Source of the DNA: Vicinamibacteraceae bacterium
GTDB taxonomy: Bacteria; Acidobacteriota; Thermoanaerobaculia; Multivoradales; Multivoraceae
Length of the DNA: 64,000 bases
Assembly (NCBI GenBank): GCA_012270995.1
Contig: JAAXHG010000201.1
Location: 57,682 to 121,681, forward strand
Direction of reading: 5' to 3'
The position numbers and the translations under genes are program-made. Numbering within the stretch: position 1 is the first letter of the stretch; each line of letters opens with the position of its first letter. Of the stretch, positions 17,495 to 26,749 are shown one piece after another. The notes under the pieces are model-generated. The model made no database searches. It was not told where the DNA came from and worked only from the letters and a program-made list of their open reading frames with translations.

Positions 17495-18523
17495 ATGAAG
17501 CGTGGTCGTTCAGTTCCCGGCCTGGTGGCGTTGTCCGCCTCGGTGATCATGTTCCTGCCCGCGCCCGGACGGGGAAGCGACGCCCAGTGGGTCACCTACC
17601 CGGGCGGCGACGGCCCCGGCGCCGGCCGCAAGATCGTCCTGATCGCCGGAGACGAGGAGTACCGCTCCGAGGAGGCGATGCCGATGCTGGGCAAGCTGCT
17701 GTCGGTTCGGCATGGATTCGAGTGCGTGGTCCTGTTCTCGATCGACGCCGAGACCGGAGCGATCGATCCGGAGGAGCAGACCAACATCCCGGGTCTCGAA
17801 GCCCTCGGCGACGCCGACCTGATGGTGATCGCGACGCGTTTCCGCGAGCTGCCCGACGAACAGATGAAGCACATCGTCGACTACGTCGAATCGGGGCGGC
17901 CCATCGTGGGCTTGCGGACCGCTACCCACGCCTTCCTCTATCAGCGCAATCCGGACAGTCCGTACGCGCACTGGCACTTCCGCAGCGAAGAGTGGCCGGG
18001 CGGATTCGGCCAGCAGGTGCTCGGCGACACCTGGATCAACCATCACGGCCGTCACGGCCAGGAAAGCACGCGCGGCGTGGTCGCTCCGGGCGCGGCCGGC
18101 CACCCGATTCTTCGGGGCATAGGCGACGTCTGGGGCCCGACCGACGTCTACGGCCTCAGGAACCTCGGCGACGACGCGAACGTCCTGCTGCTAGGGGCGG
18201 TCCTCGCCGGCATGTCGCCCGACGATCCGCCGGCCTCTGGTCCCAAGAACGACCCGATGGTTCCGATCGCCTGGACCCGTTCCTACACCGGCGCGGGCGG
18301 CAAGGCCGCGCGCGTCTTCACGACGACGATGGGCGCCTCGGTCGACTTCGAGAGCGAGGGACTCCGCCGGCTGCTCGTGAACGCGGTGTACTGGGGTCTC
18401 GGCTTGGAGGACCGGATTCCCGACCGCAACGACGCCCGGGTCGTCGGCGCGTACGAACCGACGATGTACGGCTTCGGCAGCCACGCCGTCGGCGTCATGC
18501 CGTCGGTCCACGCGCTGCCGTAG
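17495..18523 (+). CDS. Secreted ThuA-like domain protein
   Basis: A 342-aa protein with a signal peptide followed by a glutamine-amidotransferase-like ThuA fold: KIVLIAGDEEYRSEEAMPML, then LMVIATRFRELPDEQMKHIVDYV, GRPIVGLRTATHAFLY, and a C-terminal region RVFTTTMGASVDF..LRRLLVNAVYWGL typical of this family. ThuA-like proteins are tied to trehalose or sugar-derivative metabolism in some bacteria, but secreted versions in Acidobacteriota and Planctomycetota lack a known substrate. ATG 17495 with GGAGG at 17482-17486 is chosen over the long upstream ORF. No sugar operon is adjacent. Confidence 0.8.
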   Translation: MKRGRSVPGLVALSASVIMFLPAPGRGSDAQWVTYPGGDGPGAGRKIVLIAGDEEYRSEEAMPMLGKLLSVRHGFECVVLFSIDAETGAIDPEEQTNIPGLEALGDADLMVIATRFRELPDEQMKHIVDYVESGRPIVGLRTATHAFLYQRNPDSPYAHWHFRSEEWPGGFGQQVLGDTWINHHGRHGQESTRGVVAPGAAGHPILRGIGDVWGPTDVYGLRNLGDDANVLLLGAVLAGMSPDDPPASGPKNDPMVPIAWTRSYTGAGGKAARVFTTTMGASVDFESEGLRRLLVNAVYWGLGLEDRIPDRNDARVVGAYEPTMYGFGSHAVGVMPSVHALP

Positions 18524-18539
18524 CGCAACCGAACCGGGC

Positions 18540-20138
18540 TCATCGAGCACCGCCGCCGACGGGATCCTGTGCGAAGGCTTTTCTCGCGAGCACGGGCGAC
18601 AGATCGTAGAGGAACCCTCGCCGCCACCACCGAGCTCCGGTGCGTGGTTCGCTGAACGCGTAGTCGTAGAGACGGAGTCGCACGTAGCGCGGGGGCTCCG
18701 CCGGGCGCGCCGCTTCGCCGAGCAGCCACAGAACCGCCGGTTCGCCTTCGAACAGCCGCTCGACGAAGGAACCCAGCCAGTCCGCTCCGGCCGGGTCCAG
18801 GGCCGCGAACCACATTTGCCAGTCGAGGCGCGGCATGTGTGGGAACGCGGCGCGTGGCGGGCGGTCGAGGTCGCCGGGCTTGAACCGGAAGGCGAGTTCG
18901 CTCCAGGCTGCGCCGTCGGCACTCGTCTCCACGACGATCTCCGGGCGCGACGTCGTCATCGCGCGGAAGAGGCCATAGCCGTTGATGGAGCGGAAGGGCG
19001 CGATGACCCGGAGCAGGGGAGCGGCGGGATCGACGAGGGCCCGGTCGATGAAGTCGGCCGTGACGGCCGCTGCCGGTGGCGTCTCGGGTCCGCGGGGGAG
19101 GGAGCGGGTGAGCTCGCGCATGGTGGTCAGCAGGCTCAGGAGGAGGATCACCGTCGCTACGGCCCAACGGACGCGGATCCCGGGCCGGGCCCGAGCGCGA
19201 CCGCCGCCCCCGGCAGCGGCGGCCTGCAGCCCCGATGTCCGCGTCCATCCGCCTACAGTCCCCGCGCCCAACCAGGACAGGCACAACACCGCGGTGAGCA
19301 GATTGAAGAACCCGTAGTTGCCGGTGGCCGCGATCAGCAACTGGAGCAGGAGCAGCACTCCCATTCCGGGCAGCCTCAGGCGCCGGAAGAAGACGAACCA
19401 CGGTGCCGCCAGCTCGACCGCGAACATGACCAGCACGGACAGACGATGGAACCACTCCGGCAGGTGATGCGCGTACCAGCTCGCCGCCACGGGCAGCGGC
19501 TGGGTGAAGTAGTGGACGTCGAGCGCGGTCAGTTGCCACCAAGTCGGGTCCAGGCTGAGCAGCTTGACCGCGCCGGACAGGAACATCAGCTTGACCACCA
19601 GGATCCGGAAGAGCCACATCCCCGGTCGGGCGGCCCCGGGGTTCGGCGCGACTCGGAACGCGGCGCGAAGGGACGTCGTGAGTGGCCGCGGTTCGGCACC
19701 GACCGCAGCGCCGGCCGGTCCCCGTTGCGGCCAGCCCAGTGGCGCCAGCACGACGGCGCACACGGTCGCCTCCAGCAGCAGCGTGTCCCACTGGAAGGCA
19801 AGAAAGGTCTGGCCGCCCCAGACCAGCGACAGGTAGCAGATCCAGAGGGCAGCGAAGATCGGTGCGGTCACCAGGCCGGCGATGGCCAGTAGCGACAGAA
19901 GGACACCGACCGCACAGAGCACATGGAGCGCTGTGTCGCCGGCGCCGAACCAGAGCAGTGACGGGGCGCCCAAGAACCGTTCGAGCGCCCCGGTGCCGAG
20001 TACCCGTTCGAGATAGGCGAAGAAGTCCCCTGCCGGGAGAATGCCCCGCGATCCGATCAGGCCGTCGATCTGGACCCATAGGGAGACGAAGGCAACCAGG
20101 TGGACTCCGGCGAGGAGTCGCAGAAGCAGTCGCGGCAC
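18540..20138 (-). CDS. Lipase maturation factor family membrane protein (LMF/DUF1222)
   Basis: 532-aa polytopic membrane protein. The start GTG 20138 gives VPRLLLRLLAGVHLVAF; the track ORF runs further upstream into the opposite-strand aminotransferase and is not supported. Landmarks of the LMF family are GGQTFLAFQWDTLLLEA, YLSLVW and HHLPEWFHRLSV, with about seven hydrophobic segments and a soluble C-terminal domain carrying RYVRLRLYDYAFSEP. Animal LMF1 helps lipases fold in the ER; the bacterial role is unknown. No lipase gene is adjacent. It is divergent from the aminotransferase. Confidence 0.82.
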   Translation of the reverse strand: MPRLLLRLLAGVHLVAFVSLWVQIDGLIGSRGILPAGDFFAYLERVLGTGALERFLGAPSLLWFGAGDTALHVLCAVGVLLSLLAIAGLVTAPIFAALWICYLSLVWGGQTFLAFQWDTLLLEATVCAVVLAPLGWPQRGPAGAAVGAEPRPLTTSLRAAFRVAPNPGAARPGMWLFRILVVKLMFLSGAVKLLSLDPTWWQLTALDVHYFTQPLPVAASWYAHHLPEWFHRLSVLVMFAVELAAPWFVFFRRLRLPGMGVLLLLQLLIAATGNYGFFNLLTAVLCLSWLGAGTVGGWTRTSGLQAAAAGGGGRARARPGIRVRWAVATVILLLSLLTTMRELTRSLPRGPETPPAAAVTADFIDRALVDPAAPLLRVIAPFRSINGYGLFRAMTTSRPEIVVETSADGAAWSELAFRFKPGDLDRPPRAAFPHMPRLDWQMWFAALDPAGADWLGSFVERLFEGEPAVLWLLGEAARPAEPPRYVRLRLYDYAFSEPRTGARWWRRGFLYDLSPVLARKAFAQDPVGGGAR

Positions 20139-20247
20139 GGCGCCTATCCTGCCCGAGCGCCGCCAAACCCGTCGCAGGCTCCGTGTTTGGCCCCAGGTGG
20201 CATACTGCGGCGCCTGACGACGAACCGATCCGGCGGGGGGAAGCACG

Positions 20248-21390
20248 ATGGAGATGGAGACCTTCGATCTGGAGCGGCAACAGTCGCTCTGGGAACATCG
20301 CGTCGACATCAACCTGAGCGAGAGCGGCGTCGAACCGCTGACGCTGGCCGGCCTGGCGGCGCTGGGGTTCGATCTGGACGGACTGCACTCGGTGCCGCTC
20401 GAGTACATCCAGTCGAATGGCACGCCGGAGCTGCGCTCGCAGCTCGCCGGGCACTACGCGGGGGCGACGATCGAGAACCTGCTGGTGACGACCGGCTCGG
20501 CCGAGGCGAACTACGTGGCCGTGCAGGTCCTGGTCGGGCCGGCCGACGAGGTGGTCGCCATCGTGCCGAACTACCTGCAGGTAGGTCTGGCGGCCCGTGG
20601 TCTCGGGGCGGTGGTGCGAGACATACCCCTCCTCCCCGGCGCCGACGAATCGACCTGGTCGCTCGACTGGGACGCGTTCGAGGACGCCGCCTCTGAGCGG
20701 ACGAAGCTCATCTACCTGAGTCATCCGAACAACCCGACCGGCCACGTGTTCACACCCTCCGAGCTGGATCGCATCGCCGCCGCCGCGGAACGGGTCGGCG
20801 CCTGGGTGCTGTCGGACGAGGTCTACCGCGGCGCCGTCCACGATCTTCTGCCCGGAGAGGAGACCCCCGGCATGTGGGGGCGGGGCGAGCGCGTCGTCGT
20901 CGTTTCGAGCCTGTCCAAGGCCTACGGTCTGCCGGGCGCCCGCCTGGGCTGGATGGCCGGTCCGCCCGGGTTCGTCGAGCGCTGCTGGTCGAGGCGCGAT
21001 TTCACGACAATCGCCCCCGCGGCGCTTTCCGACCCGATCGCCCGTTTCGCTACGGCGCCGTCGAACCAGGAACGGCTGTTCGAACGGGCGCGGCGGATGA
21101 TGCGCGCGAACCGCGCGATCTTCCGCGACTGGACCGGCCGGCAGAACGGCGCGATCGGCTACCGGGAGCCGCGGGCCGGGGCCTACGGCTTCGTGCCGCT
21201 GCTTCAGAACGGCCGCCCGGCCGACTGCGCCGCCTTCGCCGAACGGCTCCGCCGGAACCGCAGCGTCCTGCTGGTCGCGGGCCGCTGGGCCGGCATGCCG
21301 GGCTACCTGCGCTTCGGTCTGGGTGTCGAGCCGGCGGCCTTCGCGGAGGGCCTGCGCCGGGTCGAGCTGGAGCTCCGCAGCGCGAGCTAG
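20248..21390 (+). CDS. PLP-dependent aminotransferase, fold type I (class I/II)
   Basis: 380-aa enzyme. Landmarks are NLLVTTGSAEANYVA (cofactor phosphate region), LIYLSHPNNPTGHVF, VLSDEVYRGA and the Schiff-base lysine in SSLSKAYGLPGARLGW, plus a C-terminal Arg in YLRFGLG. The substrate cannot be read from sequence. It resembles the aspartate/alanine-type group, and a capreomycidine-synthase-like protein is another option. ATG 20248 or the in-frame ATG 20254. The lyase gene starts 9 bp downstream, so the two may be co-transcribed. Confidence 0.85.
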   Translation: MEMETFDLERQQSLWEHRVDINLSESGVEPLTLAGLAALGFDLDGLHSVPLEYIQSNGTPELRSQLAGHYAGATIENLLVTTGSAEANYVAVQVLVGPADEVVAIVPNYLQVGLAARGLGAVVRDIPLLPGADESTWSLDWDAFEDAASERTKLIYLSHPNNPTGHVFTPSELDRIAAAAERVGAWVLSDEVYRGAVHDLLPGEETPGMWGRGERVVVVSSLSKAYGLPGARLGWMAGPPGFVERCWSRRDFTTIAPAALSDPIARFATAPSNQERLFERARRMMRANRAIFRDWTGRQNGAIGYREPRAGAYGFVPLLQNGRPADCAAFAERLRRNRSVLLVAGRWAGMPGYLRFGLGVEPAAFAEGLRRVELELRSAS

Positions 21391-21399
21391 AGTCGCTTC

Positions 21400-22305
21400 G
21401 TGAGCACCACCCGGCTTCGGCGCGCCGTCCACTTCGTTCCCGGCGGCAACGAGCACATGCTGGCGAAGTCTCTGGGTCTTATGGCCGATACGCTGATCCT
21501 CGATCTTGAGGACGCCGTGACGCCGGATCGGAAGGTTGAGGTTCGCCGCGAGGTAGCCGGCTGGCTCGAGGCGACGGACTTCGGCGGCAAGGAGCGGGCG
21601 GTACGGATCAACGACCTGATGACGCCCTGGGGCCGGGAGGACGTCGGGGTCACGATGGAGCACCCGCCCGACGCCTACGTCGTACCCAAGGTGAGCGGCG
21701 TCGATGACGTGTTGCGGGTCGATCGGCTGGTTGCCCAGCTCGAGATGGCCCACGGCCACGACCTGGGCGGCATCGCGCTGATCCTGATCGCTACCGAGAC
21801 GGCCGGCGGGGCGCTGAATCTCGCTCACCTGACAGCGACCAACCGCGTCTCGGCGCTGACCTGGGGCGCCGAGGACCTGTCCGTCTCGATCGGCGCGAGT
21901 CGGCGTCGGGACGAGCGCGGCGAGTACCTGGACGTGTTCCGTTACTGCCGGTCGATGACCCTGTTGGCCGCCCGCGCCGGCGGCGCCCAGCCCATCGACA
22001 GCGTGTTCACCGACATCGGCGACCTGGACGCCCTGCGCCTCGACTGCCAGCGGGCGGCCTGGATGGGCTTCGAGGGCAAGATGACGATCCACCCGAACCA
22101 GATCCCGATCGTCAACGAGGTCTTCACGCCGAGCGAGGAGGAGATCGCCGCGGCGGCGGCTCTCGTCGCCGCATTCGAGGAGAACGAGGCGCAGGGTCGA
22201 ATGGCGTTCCGCCACGAGGGCCAGATGGTGGACGCCCCGCACCTGCACCGCGCCGAGCGCCTGCTCGACCGAGCGCGCCAGGCCAGCGCGGTCCGGGGCG
22301 AGTGA
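21400..22305 (+). CDS. HpcH/HpaI aldolase / CitE-like (malyl-CoA or citramalyl-CoA type) lyase
   Basis: 301-aa TIM-barrel lyase of the CitE superfamily. It shows LRRAVHFVPGGNEHMLAKS, LILDLEDAVTPDRK with the acidic Mg-binding end, ALILIATETAGGALNL (catalytic Glu), ALTWGAEDLSVSIGA and GKMTIHPNQIPIVNEVFTPS. These are shared by malyl-CoA lyases, citramalyl-CoA lyases and CitE; no citrate lyase alpha or gamma subunit is near, so a stand-alone CoA-thioester lyase is more likely. GTG 21400 is the start; the 3' end overlaps the next gene by GTGA. Confidence 0.85.
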   Translation: MSTTRLRRAVHFVPGGNEHMLAKSLGLMADTLILDLEDAVTPDRKVEVRREVAGWLEATDFGGKERAVRINDLMTPWGREDVGVTMEHPPDAYVVPKVSGVDDVLRVDRLVAQLEMAHGHDLGGIALILIATETAGGALNLAHLTATNRVSALTWGAEDLSVSIGASRRRDERGEYLDVFRYCRSMTLLAARAGGAQPIDSVFTDIGDLDALRLDCQRAAWMGFEGKMTIHPNQIPIVNEVFTPSEEEIAAAAALVAAFEENEAQGRMAFRHEGQMVDAPHLHRAERLLDRARQASAVRGE

Positions 22306-24611
22306 GACAGTTTCATCGGCGCTGCCTGGCCGCTCCGTTGCTGGCCGCATGCCTGTGGCTCGTCAGTTGCGGTCCTGGTCCGGTGACGGTCGAGGTCGCT
22401 GACCTCGTCTCGGAGTTCCGGTACGCCGAGGTCGAACACGAGCGCCCGCTGATCGACCTGGGGACTCCCTCTGCGGCGGCTGCGCTCGTTGGCGGCTGGT
22501 CGTGGAACGAGACGGATCCCGCCGGCAACACCTTCGTGTGGGCGGTCGGTCCGCGCTCGGCGATCAGCGTCTACCTCGCTTCGGCACGGGACCTTGAGGT
22601 GCGGATGCGGTGCCGGGCGTACCGCTACCCCGGCGCCCCGTCGCAGCGCCTCGCGGTGCTCTGGGACGGTCTGGAAGTCGCCGACCTGGAGTTGACCCGG
22701 GGTTTCGCGGAGCGCGACTTCGTGGTGTCGGCCGCTCTGGCCGTCGCCGGTGAGCACCGGGTGGAACTGGTGCCGAGCTACTTCGGACGGCCGCCGGAGG
22801 CGGCTGCCTCCGCCACGGAGCCCCGGCGTTCGAGGAAACTCTCGTTCGCCTGCGACCGGATCGAACTGGGTGACGGTCCGACCCCGGGAGAGGCCCGGGC
22901 CGAGTCGGACACGCTGTGGATTCCGGCGGCCAGCGAAGTCTCGTTCTTTCTGGAATCCGAGCAGGACCTTGAGCTTCGGTGGCAGGGGTTCTCGCCGCGG
23001 GGCGGCAGCGGCCTGGAGGTCGTGTGGGAGGTCGAAGGCGCCGCGCCGGCCGGCACGGTCGTCGGCAGGGATGCGGACACCGTCGTCCGTCTTCCGCTGC
23101 CGCCCGGCCGCGCCGATCCTCCGCCCGCGAAGCTGACGTTGCGCGCGTCGGCGCGGCGCAGCGAAGATGCCGGGCGGCAGCCGGAGGCTGGCGACGAGGC
23201 GGGGATCGTCCTCCGTGCGCCGAGGCTGGTCGCCCGCATGCTGTCATCGACACCGGCCGGGGAGAAGAGGCCTGCCGCGGGCCTGGAGACCGCCGCGACA
23301 GGAGGAGTGCCGTCTTCGCCTCGCGGAGAACCTCCACCCGAGTCGATCCTGCTCTGGATCGTGGACACGCTGCGGGTCGACCGGCTTGGCTTCCATGGCC
23401 ACCAGCGGCCCGTGTCGCCCAACTTCGACGCCCTGGCGGAGCGCTCCACCGTCTTCGAGCGGGCCGTGGCGCAGTCTTCCTGGACGCGGCCCACGGTGGC
23501 GACGCTGCTCACCGGCGTCGGCCCCGAGCGGCATGGCATCCGCGAGTTGAACCATGGGCTCGACGGCTCGTTCGCCACGTTGCCGGAGCGTCTGCGGGAA
23601 CTCGGCTACGCGACGGCGGGCTTCTCGGCGAACGCGAACGTCACCGCCGACACTGGCTTCAAGCAGGGCTTCGACCGTTTCGAGTACGGTGCCGTCGACG
23701 TCGACACCCTGGCCGGGTGGGCGCTCGACTGGCTCGACGACGTCGCGGCCGAGACGCCGGACCAGCCGTTCTTCCTCATGATCCTCGGCGTCGAACCGCA
23801 TGCTTCCTTCGATCCGGCCGAGCCCTTCCGCGAGCGCTTCGCGGCCGCCGTCCGGGACAGGGGCCTCGGCACGGTGGAGCACATGAGGGCGTTGAGCAAC
23901 AGGCGAATCCCCTCGACACCGGAGGTGGTGGACCAGTTGTTCCTGCTCTACGACGCGGAGATCGCCTGGAACGACCATGTCTTCGGCGAGTTCCGGCGGG
24001 AGCTGGACCGGCGGAGCCATGATCCAACGATCGTCGTCGTGTCCGACCACGGCGAGGCGTTCGAGGAGAGGGGGGTCTTCGGTCACGCCTGGGATCTGCA
24101 CCGGGAGGTGCTGGACATTCCCTTCCTGATCCGCCGGAGCGGTCAGGGCGAGGGCCGCCGCGTGTCGGCGCCGGTTCAGCAGGCCGACCTGCTGCCCACG
24201 CTGATCGAGATCGCGGGCGGCGAGGCCGGGCCGGGAATCGAGGGCGACAGCCTGCTGCCGCTGCTCGATGCCGGGTCCGCGGCAGGCGGGTTCGAGGGCC
24301 TTGCCGACCGTCTCCTGCTGTCGACGATGGACACCTTCCGGCGGCCCGCCGCGTCGCTTGTCCGCGGCCGGTACAAGCTGATCGAACTGCGCCGCGCGGG
24401 GCATGCCCCCAGCCGGCAACTGTTCGACCGGACGGCCGACCCGGAGGAGTTGCACGACCTGGCGGCGGAGCGGCCGCTACTGGCCGGCGTCATGGCGCGG
24501 CGCCTGCGTGAGCAGTTGGACCTGGCCGCCGGTTCGGCCGTGGACGCGGTGGAAGTCGAGCTGGATGAGGACACGCGTCGCCGGCTTGAGGCTCTCGGCT
24601 ACATCGAGTAG
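22302..24611 (+). CDS. Lipoprotein of the sulfatase / alkaline-phosphatase-like superfamily
   Basis: 769-aa lipoprotein with lipobox LWLVSC near residue 23. The first 340 residues form a beta-rich domain of unknown family. Residues 350-740 are a sulfatase fold: LLWIVDTLRVDRLGFHGH with the metal Asp, YATAGFSANANV, and VVVSDHGEAFEERGVFGHAW with the second metal site. At the nucleophile position the classic C/S-x-P-x-R reads SSWTRPTVATLLTG, so Thr replaces Cys/Ser and no formylglycine can form. A phosphoryl-transfer or phosphodiesterase role is therefore as likely as sulfatase. Its GTG overlaps the lyase stop. Confidence 0.83.
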   Translation: MRQFHRRCLAAPLLAACLWLVSCGPGPVTVEVADLVSEFRYAEVEHERPLIDLGTPSAAAALVGGWSWNETDPAGNTFVWAVGPRSAISVYLASARDLEVRMRCRAYRYPGAPSQRLAVLWDGLEVADLELTRGFAERDFVVSAALAVAGEHRVELVPSYFGRPPEAAASATEPRRSRKLSFACDRIELGDGPTPGEARAESDTLWIPAASEVSFFLESEQDLELRWQGFSPRGGSGLEVVWEVEGAAPAGTVVGRDADTVVRLPLPPGRADPPPAKLTLRASARRSEDAGRQPEAGDEAGIVLRAPRLVARMLSSTPAGEKRPAAGLETAATGGVPSSPRGEPPPESILLWIVDTLRVDRLGFHGHQRPVSPNFDALAERSTVFERAVAQSSWTRPTVATLLTGVGPERHGIRELNHGLDGSFATLPERLRELGYATAGFSANANVTADTGFKQGFDRFEYGAVDVDTLAGWALDWLDDVAAETPDQPFFLMILGVEPHASFDPAEPFRERFAAAVRDRGLGTVEHMRALSNRRIPSTPEVVDQLFLLYDAEIAWNDHVFGEFRRELDRRSHDPTIVVVSDHGEAFEERGVFGHAWDLHREVLDIPFLIRRSGQGEGRRVSAPVQQADLLPTLIEIAGGEAGPGIEGDSLLPLLDAGSAAGGFEGLADRLLLSTMDTFRRPAASLVRGRYKLIELRRAGHAPSRQLFDRTADPEELHDLAAERPLLAGVMARRLREQLDLAAGSAVDAVEVELDEDTRRRLEALGYIE

Positions 24612-24729
24612 TGGCTGGTCAACTCCGTCCAGCCGCGATCACCACCAGAAACTGCTCAGAAGACTGGCCAAGGTTCAAGATCGACGGGCATGCTAAGCTC
24701 CCCGCACCCACAGTCGGAGGTCCTCCACA

Positions 24730-25057
24730 ATGAAGAGAGCACGTTGGTTCCGGAGCGTGCTGTTCGTGATCCGTCGTAGCCGCGGCACAACGGATGGGGC
24801 CCGAGTGGCTGATTCTGGGGCCTACGACGGGTCTGCCGGTGGCTGGTGCGATCGTTGCGCTGTGGCCAGCCGCGGCGACGCGAAGCCAGTCGGATGCGAT
24901 CGGCTCGACCCGTACTTCGTGGACGAACGGCGAGGGCGGCTTCGTCTTCGACAACGTGCCCTCCGGGGAGTGGGTGCTGGAAGTCAACCGACGTCCAGGT
25001 TCTCGACGGAGACTCCGCGTGGAACCGGGCCGCGAACTCGTGGTGGCCGTGCAGTAG
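24730..25057 (+). pseudogene. Frameshifted small secreted protein with carboxypeptidase-regulatory-like domain
   Basis: ATG 24730 has GGAGG nine bases upstream and begins MKRARWFRSVLFVI, half a signal peptide. The reading then breaks. Dropping one C at 24771/24772 restores VIVVAAAQ, a complete signal peptide with an AxA-Q cleavage site, and joins the frame LILGPTTGLPVAGAIVALWP, NGEGGFVFDNVPSGEWVLEV, a typical CarboxypepD-reg beta-sandwich. The repaired product is about 109 aa. Either the gene is inactivated by a one-base insertion or the assembly has an error. Confidence 0.7.
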
Positions 25058-25230
25058 TTCCCGGGTGAGGAGGTCCCGGTTCTTGGACAGTCTCGAAGCA
25101 CCGCCAAGGTGTGCTTCGCCTGCCGCGCCCGCCACTCCGAAGCGCCGGAACGTCGGGGCTGCCATCGTGAAGATCAGGCCCGTGGAGTGAATCGGGACGG
25201 TTGCGTGAAGTTGGGCGTTCCGGGGCAGGT

Positions 25231-25746
25231 TCAGCGCAGGGCGAGCGCGATGATGCCACCGACCATCGGCGCCATCAGGGCTAGCACGGTACCGAACATC
25301 CACTTGAGTGCCCTCAGCTCGCTCCTGAACTCGCCCCGCAGCCCATCGATCTCGCCCCGTAGCCCGCTCATCTCGCCCCTCAGCCCGTCCATCTGGCCGA
25401 CGATCTCCTGGCGGAAGCTCTCGAAGCGGTCCCGGACCTCCTGGCGCAGGGCCTCCATCGCCTTCTCAAGAGCGTCGATTCGGGCTGAGTTCTGCGCCAC
25501 GGTCGTCGCGAGGTCGCTCAAGTCGCTGCGGACGTCGGCGATGTCCTGCTTGAGCTCGGTGCGGACGTCGGCGAGGTCCGTCGTCAGTGTGCCCTGGACC
25601 GAAGCGACATCCTGCTTCGTTGCCAGCGCTTCCTGACTGTCACCGATCATCTGGAGCAGCGCCTCCGCCTGAGCTGAGTCGAAACCGGCTGCTTCGAGCC
25701 GTTGTCTGTCCGCCTTGCCGGACGATTTTAGCGCGTAGCGTTCCAT
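25231..25746 (-). CDS. Coiled-coil membrane-anchored protein (DUF1640/MCU-like)
   Basis: 171-aa protein. Residues 15-45 form a short helical head (QRLEAAGFDSAQAEALLQMIGD). A long heptad-rich coiled coil follows, with repeats such as LRGEMSGLRGEIDGLRGEF, and it ends with a C-terminal transmembrane segment (MFGTVLALMAPMVGGIIALAL). This layout matches the bacterial DUF1640 coiled-coil group. ATG 25746 has AGGAGG eight bases upstream; the longer track ORF crosses an opposite-strand gene. Function unknown. It is divergent from the LolA-like gene. Confidence 0.75.
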   Translation of the reverse strand: MERYALKSSGKADRQRLEAAGFDSAQAEALLQMIGDSQEALATKQDVASVQGTLTTDLADVRTELKQDIADVRSDLSDLATTVAQNSARIDALEKAMEALRQEVRDRFESFRQEIVGQMDGLRGEMSGLRGEIDGLRGEFRSELRALKWMFGTVLALMAPMVGGIIALALR

Positions 25747-25869
25747 ATCTTGGCCTCCTGTTGACCAAGACGGATCTTGGGCGCTGGAGCCGAGTCGCGC
25801 GGCGTCTGCCTGGAGGCGGCGTCTGCCTGGAGCGTGGAGAGTCGGCGCGTTGTTATAGTCCTCTCTCGC

Positions 25870-26634
25870 GTGAACAGGTCCTTCCTCTCCGCGGGTTTCC
25901 TGCTCGCGGTCGCCTGGCTTCTCTCCGCCGCCGCCGCGGCGGCTCAGCCGGCCGACCCGCCGCTCGACGTGCTGATGCGCGCCACCGACGACGCGATGCG
26001 GGGAGAGTCCAGCGAGAGTCGGATCACGATGCGGATCAGAACCGAGCGCTGGCAGCGGGAGTTGCGGCTCCACGTCGTCTCCGAGGGCAGCGAGAAGGCG
26101 CTGGTGCGGATCGAAGCGCCTCCGAAGGAGCGCGGCACGGCGACGCTCAAGGTCGAGCAGAACATCTGGAACTACCTGCCGAAGGTCGACCGGACGATCA
26201 AGGTGCCGGCGTCGATGATGCAGGCGGCGTGGATGGGCAGTCACTTCACGAATGACGACCTGGTCCACGAGTCGCGGTACAGCGAGGACTTCGAGTGCGC
26301 CTACCGGGAACGGCCGGCGGACGCCTCCGGCCACTGGCTGGTGCGCTGCATCCCGCTGCCGGACGCTCCCGTCGTCTGGGGCGCGATCGACGCCCGGTTC
26401 AGAGCGCAGGACATGCTGCTCGACCAGGCGGAGTACTTCGACGAGCGTGAACGGCTGGTCCGTACGATTCGTTACGACGAGTTCGGTCCGCTGGGCGGCC
26501 GGACGCTCCCGCGCCGGATGCGGGTGATTCCGGCGGACGATCCGGACGAGTTCACCGAGATCGTCTACGAGGAACACAGCTTCGACGTCGATCTGGCGCC
26601 GGCCACGTTCTCGCTGCAGTCGCTGCGGCAATAG
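25870..26634 (+). CDS. LolA-like outer-membrane lipoprotein-sorting protein
   Basis: 254-aa secreted protein. GTG 25870 gives a signal peptide ending in AAAAAAQP. The mature part follows the LolA-like half-barrel family often annotated as outer membrane lipoprotein-sorting protein: ESRITMRIRTERWQRELR, ALVRIEAPPKERGTATLKVE, NIWNYLPKVDRTIKVPASMMQAAWMGSHFTNDDLVHESRY. It heads a cluster of two FtsX-type permeases, an ATPase and an outer-membrane barrel, so it probably carries a hydrophobic cargo across the periplasm. Classic LolA is shorter (about 200 aa); the cargo here is unknown. Confidence 0.8.
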   Translation: MNRSFLSAGFLLAVAWLLSAAAAAAQPADPPLDVLMRATDDAMRGESSESRITMRIRTERWQRELRLHVVSEGSEKALVRIEAPPKERGTATLKVEQNIWNYLPKVDRTIKVPASMMQAAWMGSHFTNDDLVHESRYSEDFECAYRERPADASGHWLVRCIPLPDAPVVWGAIDARFRAQDMLLDQAEYFDERERLVRTIRYDEFGPLGGRTLPRRMRVIPADDPDEFTEIVYEEHSFDVDLAPATFSLQSLRQ

Positions 26635-26749
26635 CCGCCGCCAGACCAGCTTCATACTCGGCCCCAGCCCCCACCTCACCCATGAGCCCGCGCACGAGCA
26701 CCCGATCCGCTGCTTTCACCGGCGAGCGCTCGTGGCCTGGTCCAGCCGG

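Noticed and set aside
18283-22350. Minus-strand 1355-aa open frame
   Set aside because: It runs antisense through the ThuA, aminotransferase and lyase genes, has no family motifs and is composed of Arg/Ala/Gly/Pro shadow sequence expected in high-GC DNA.
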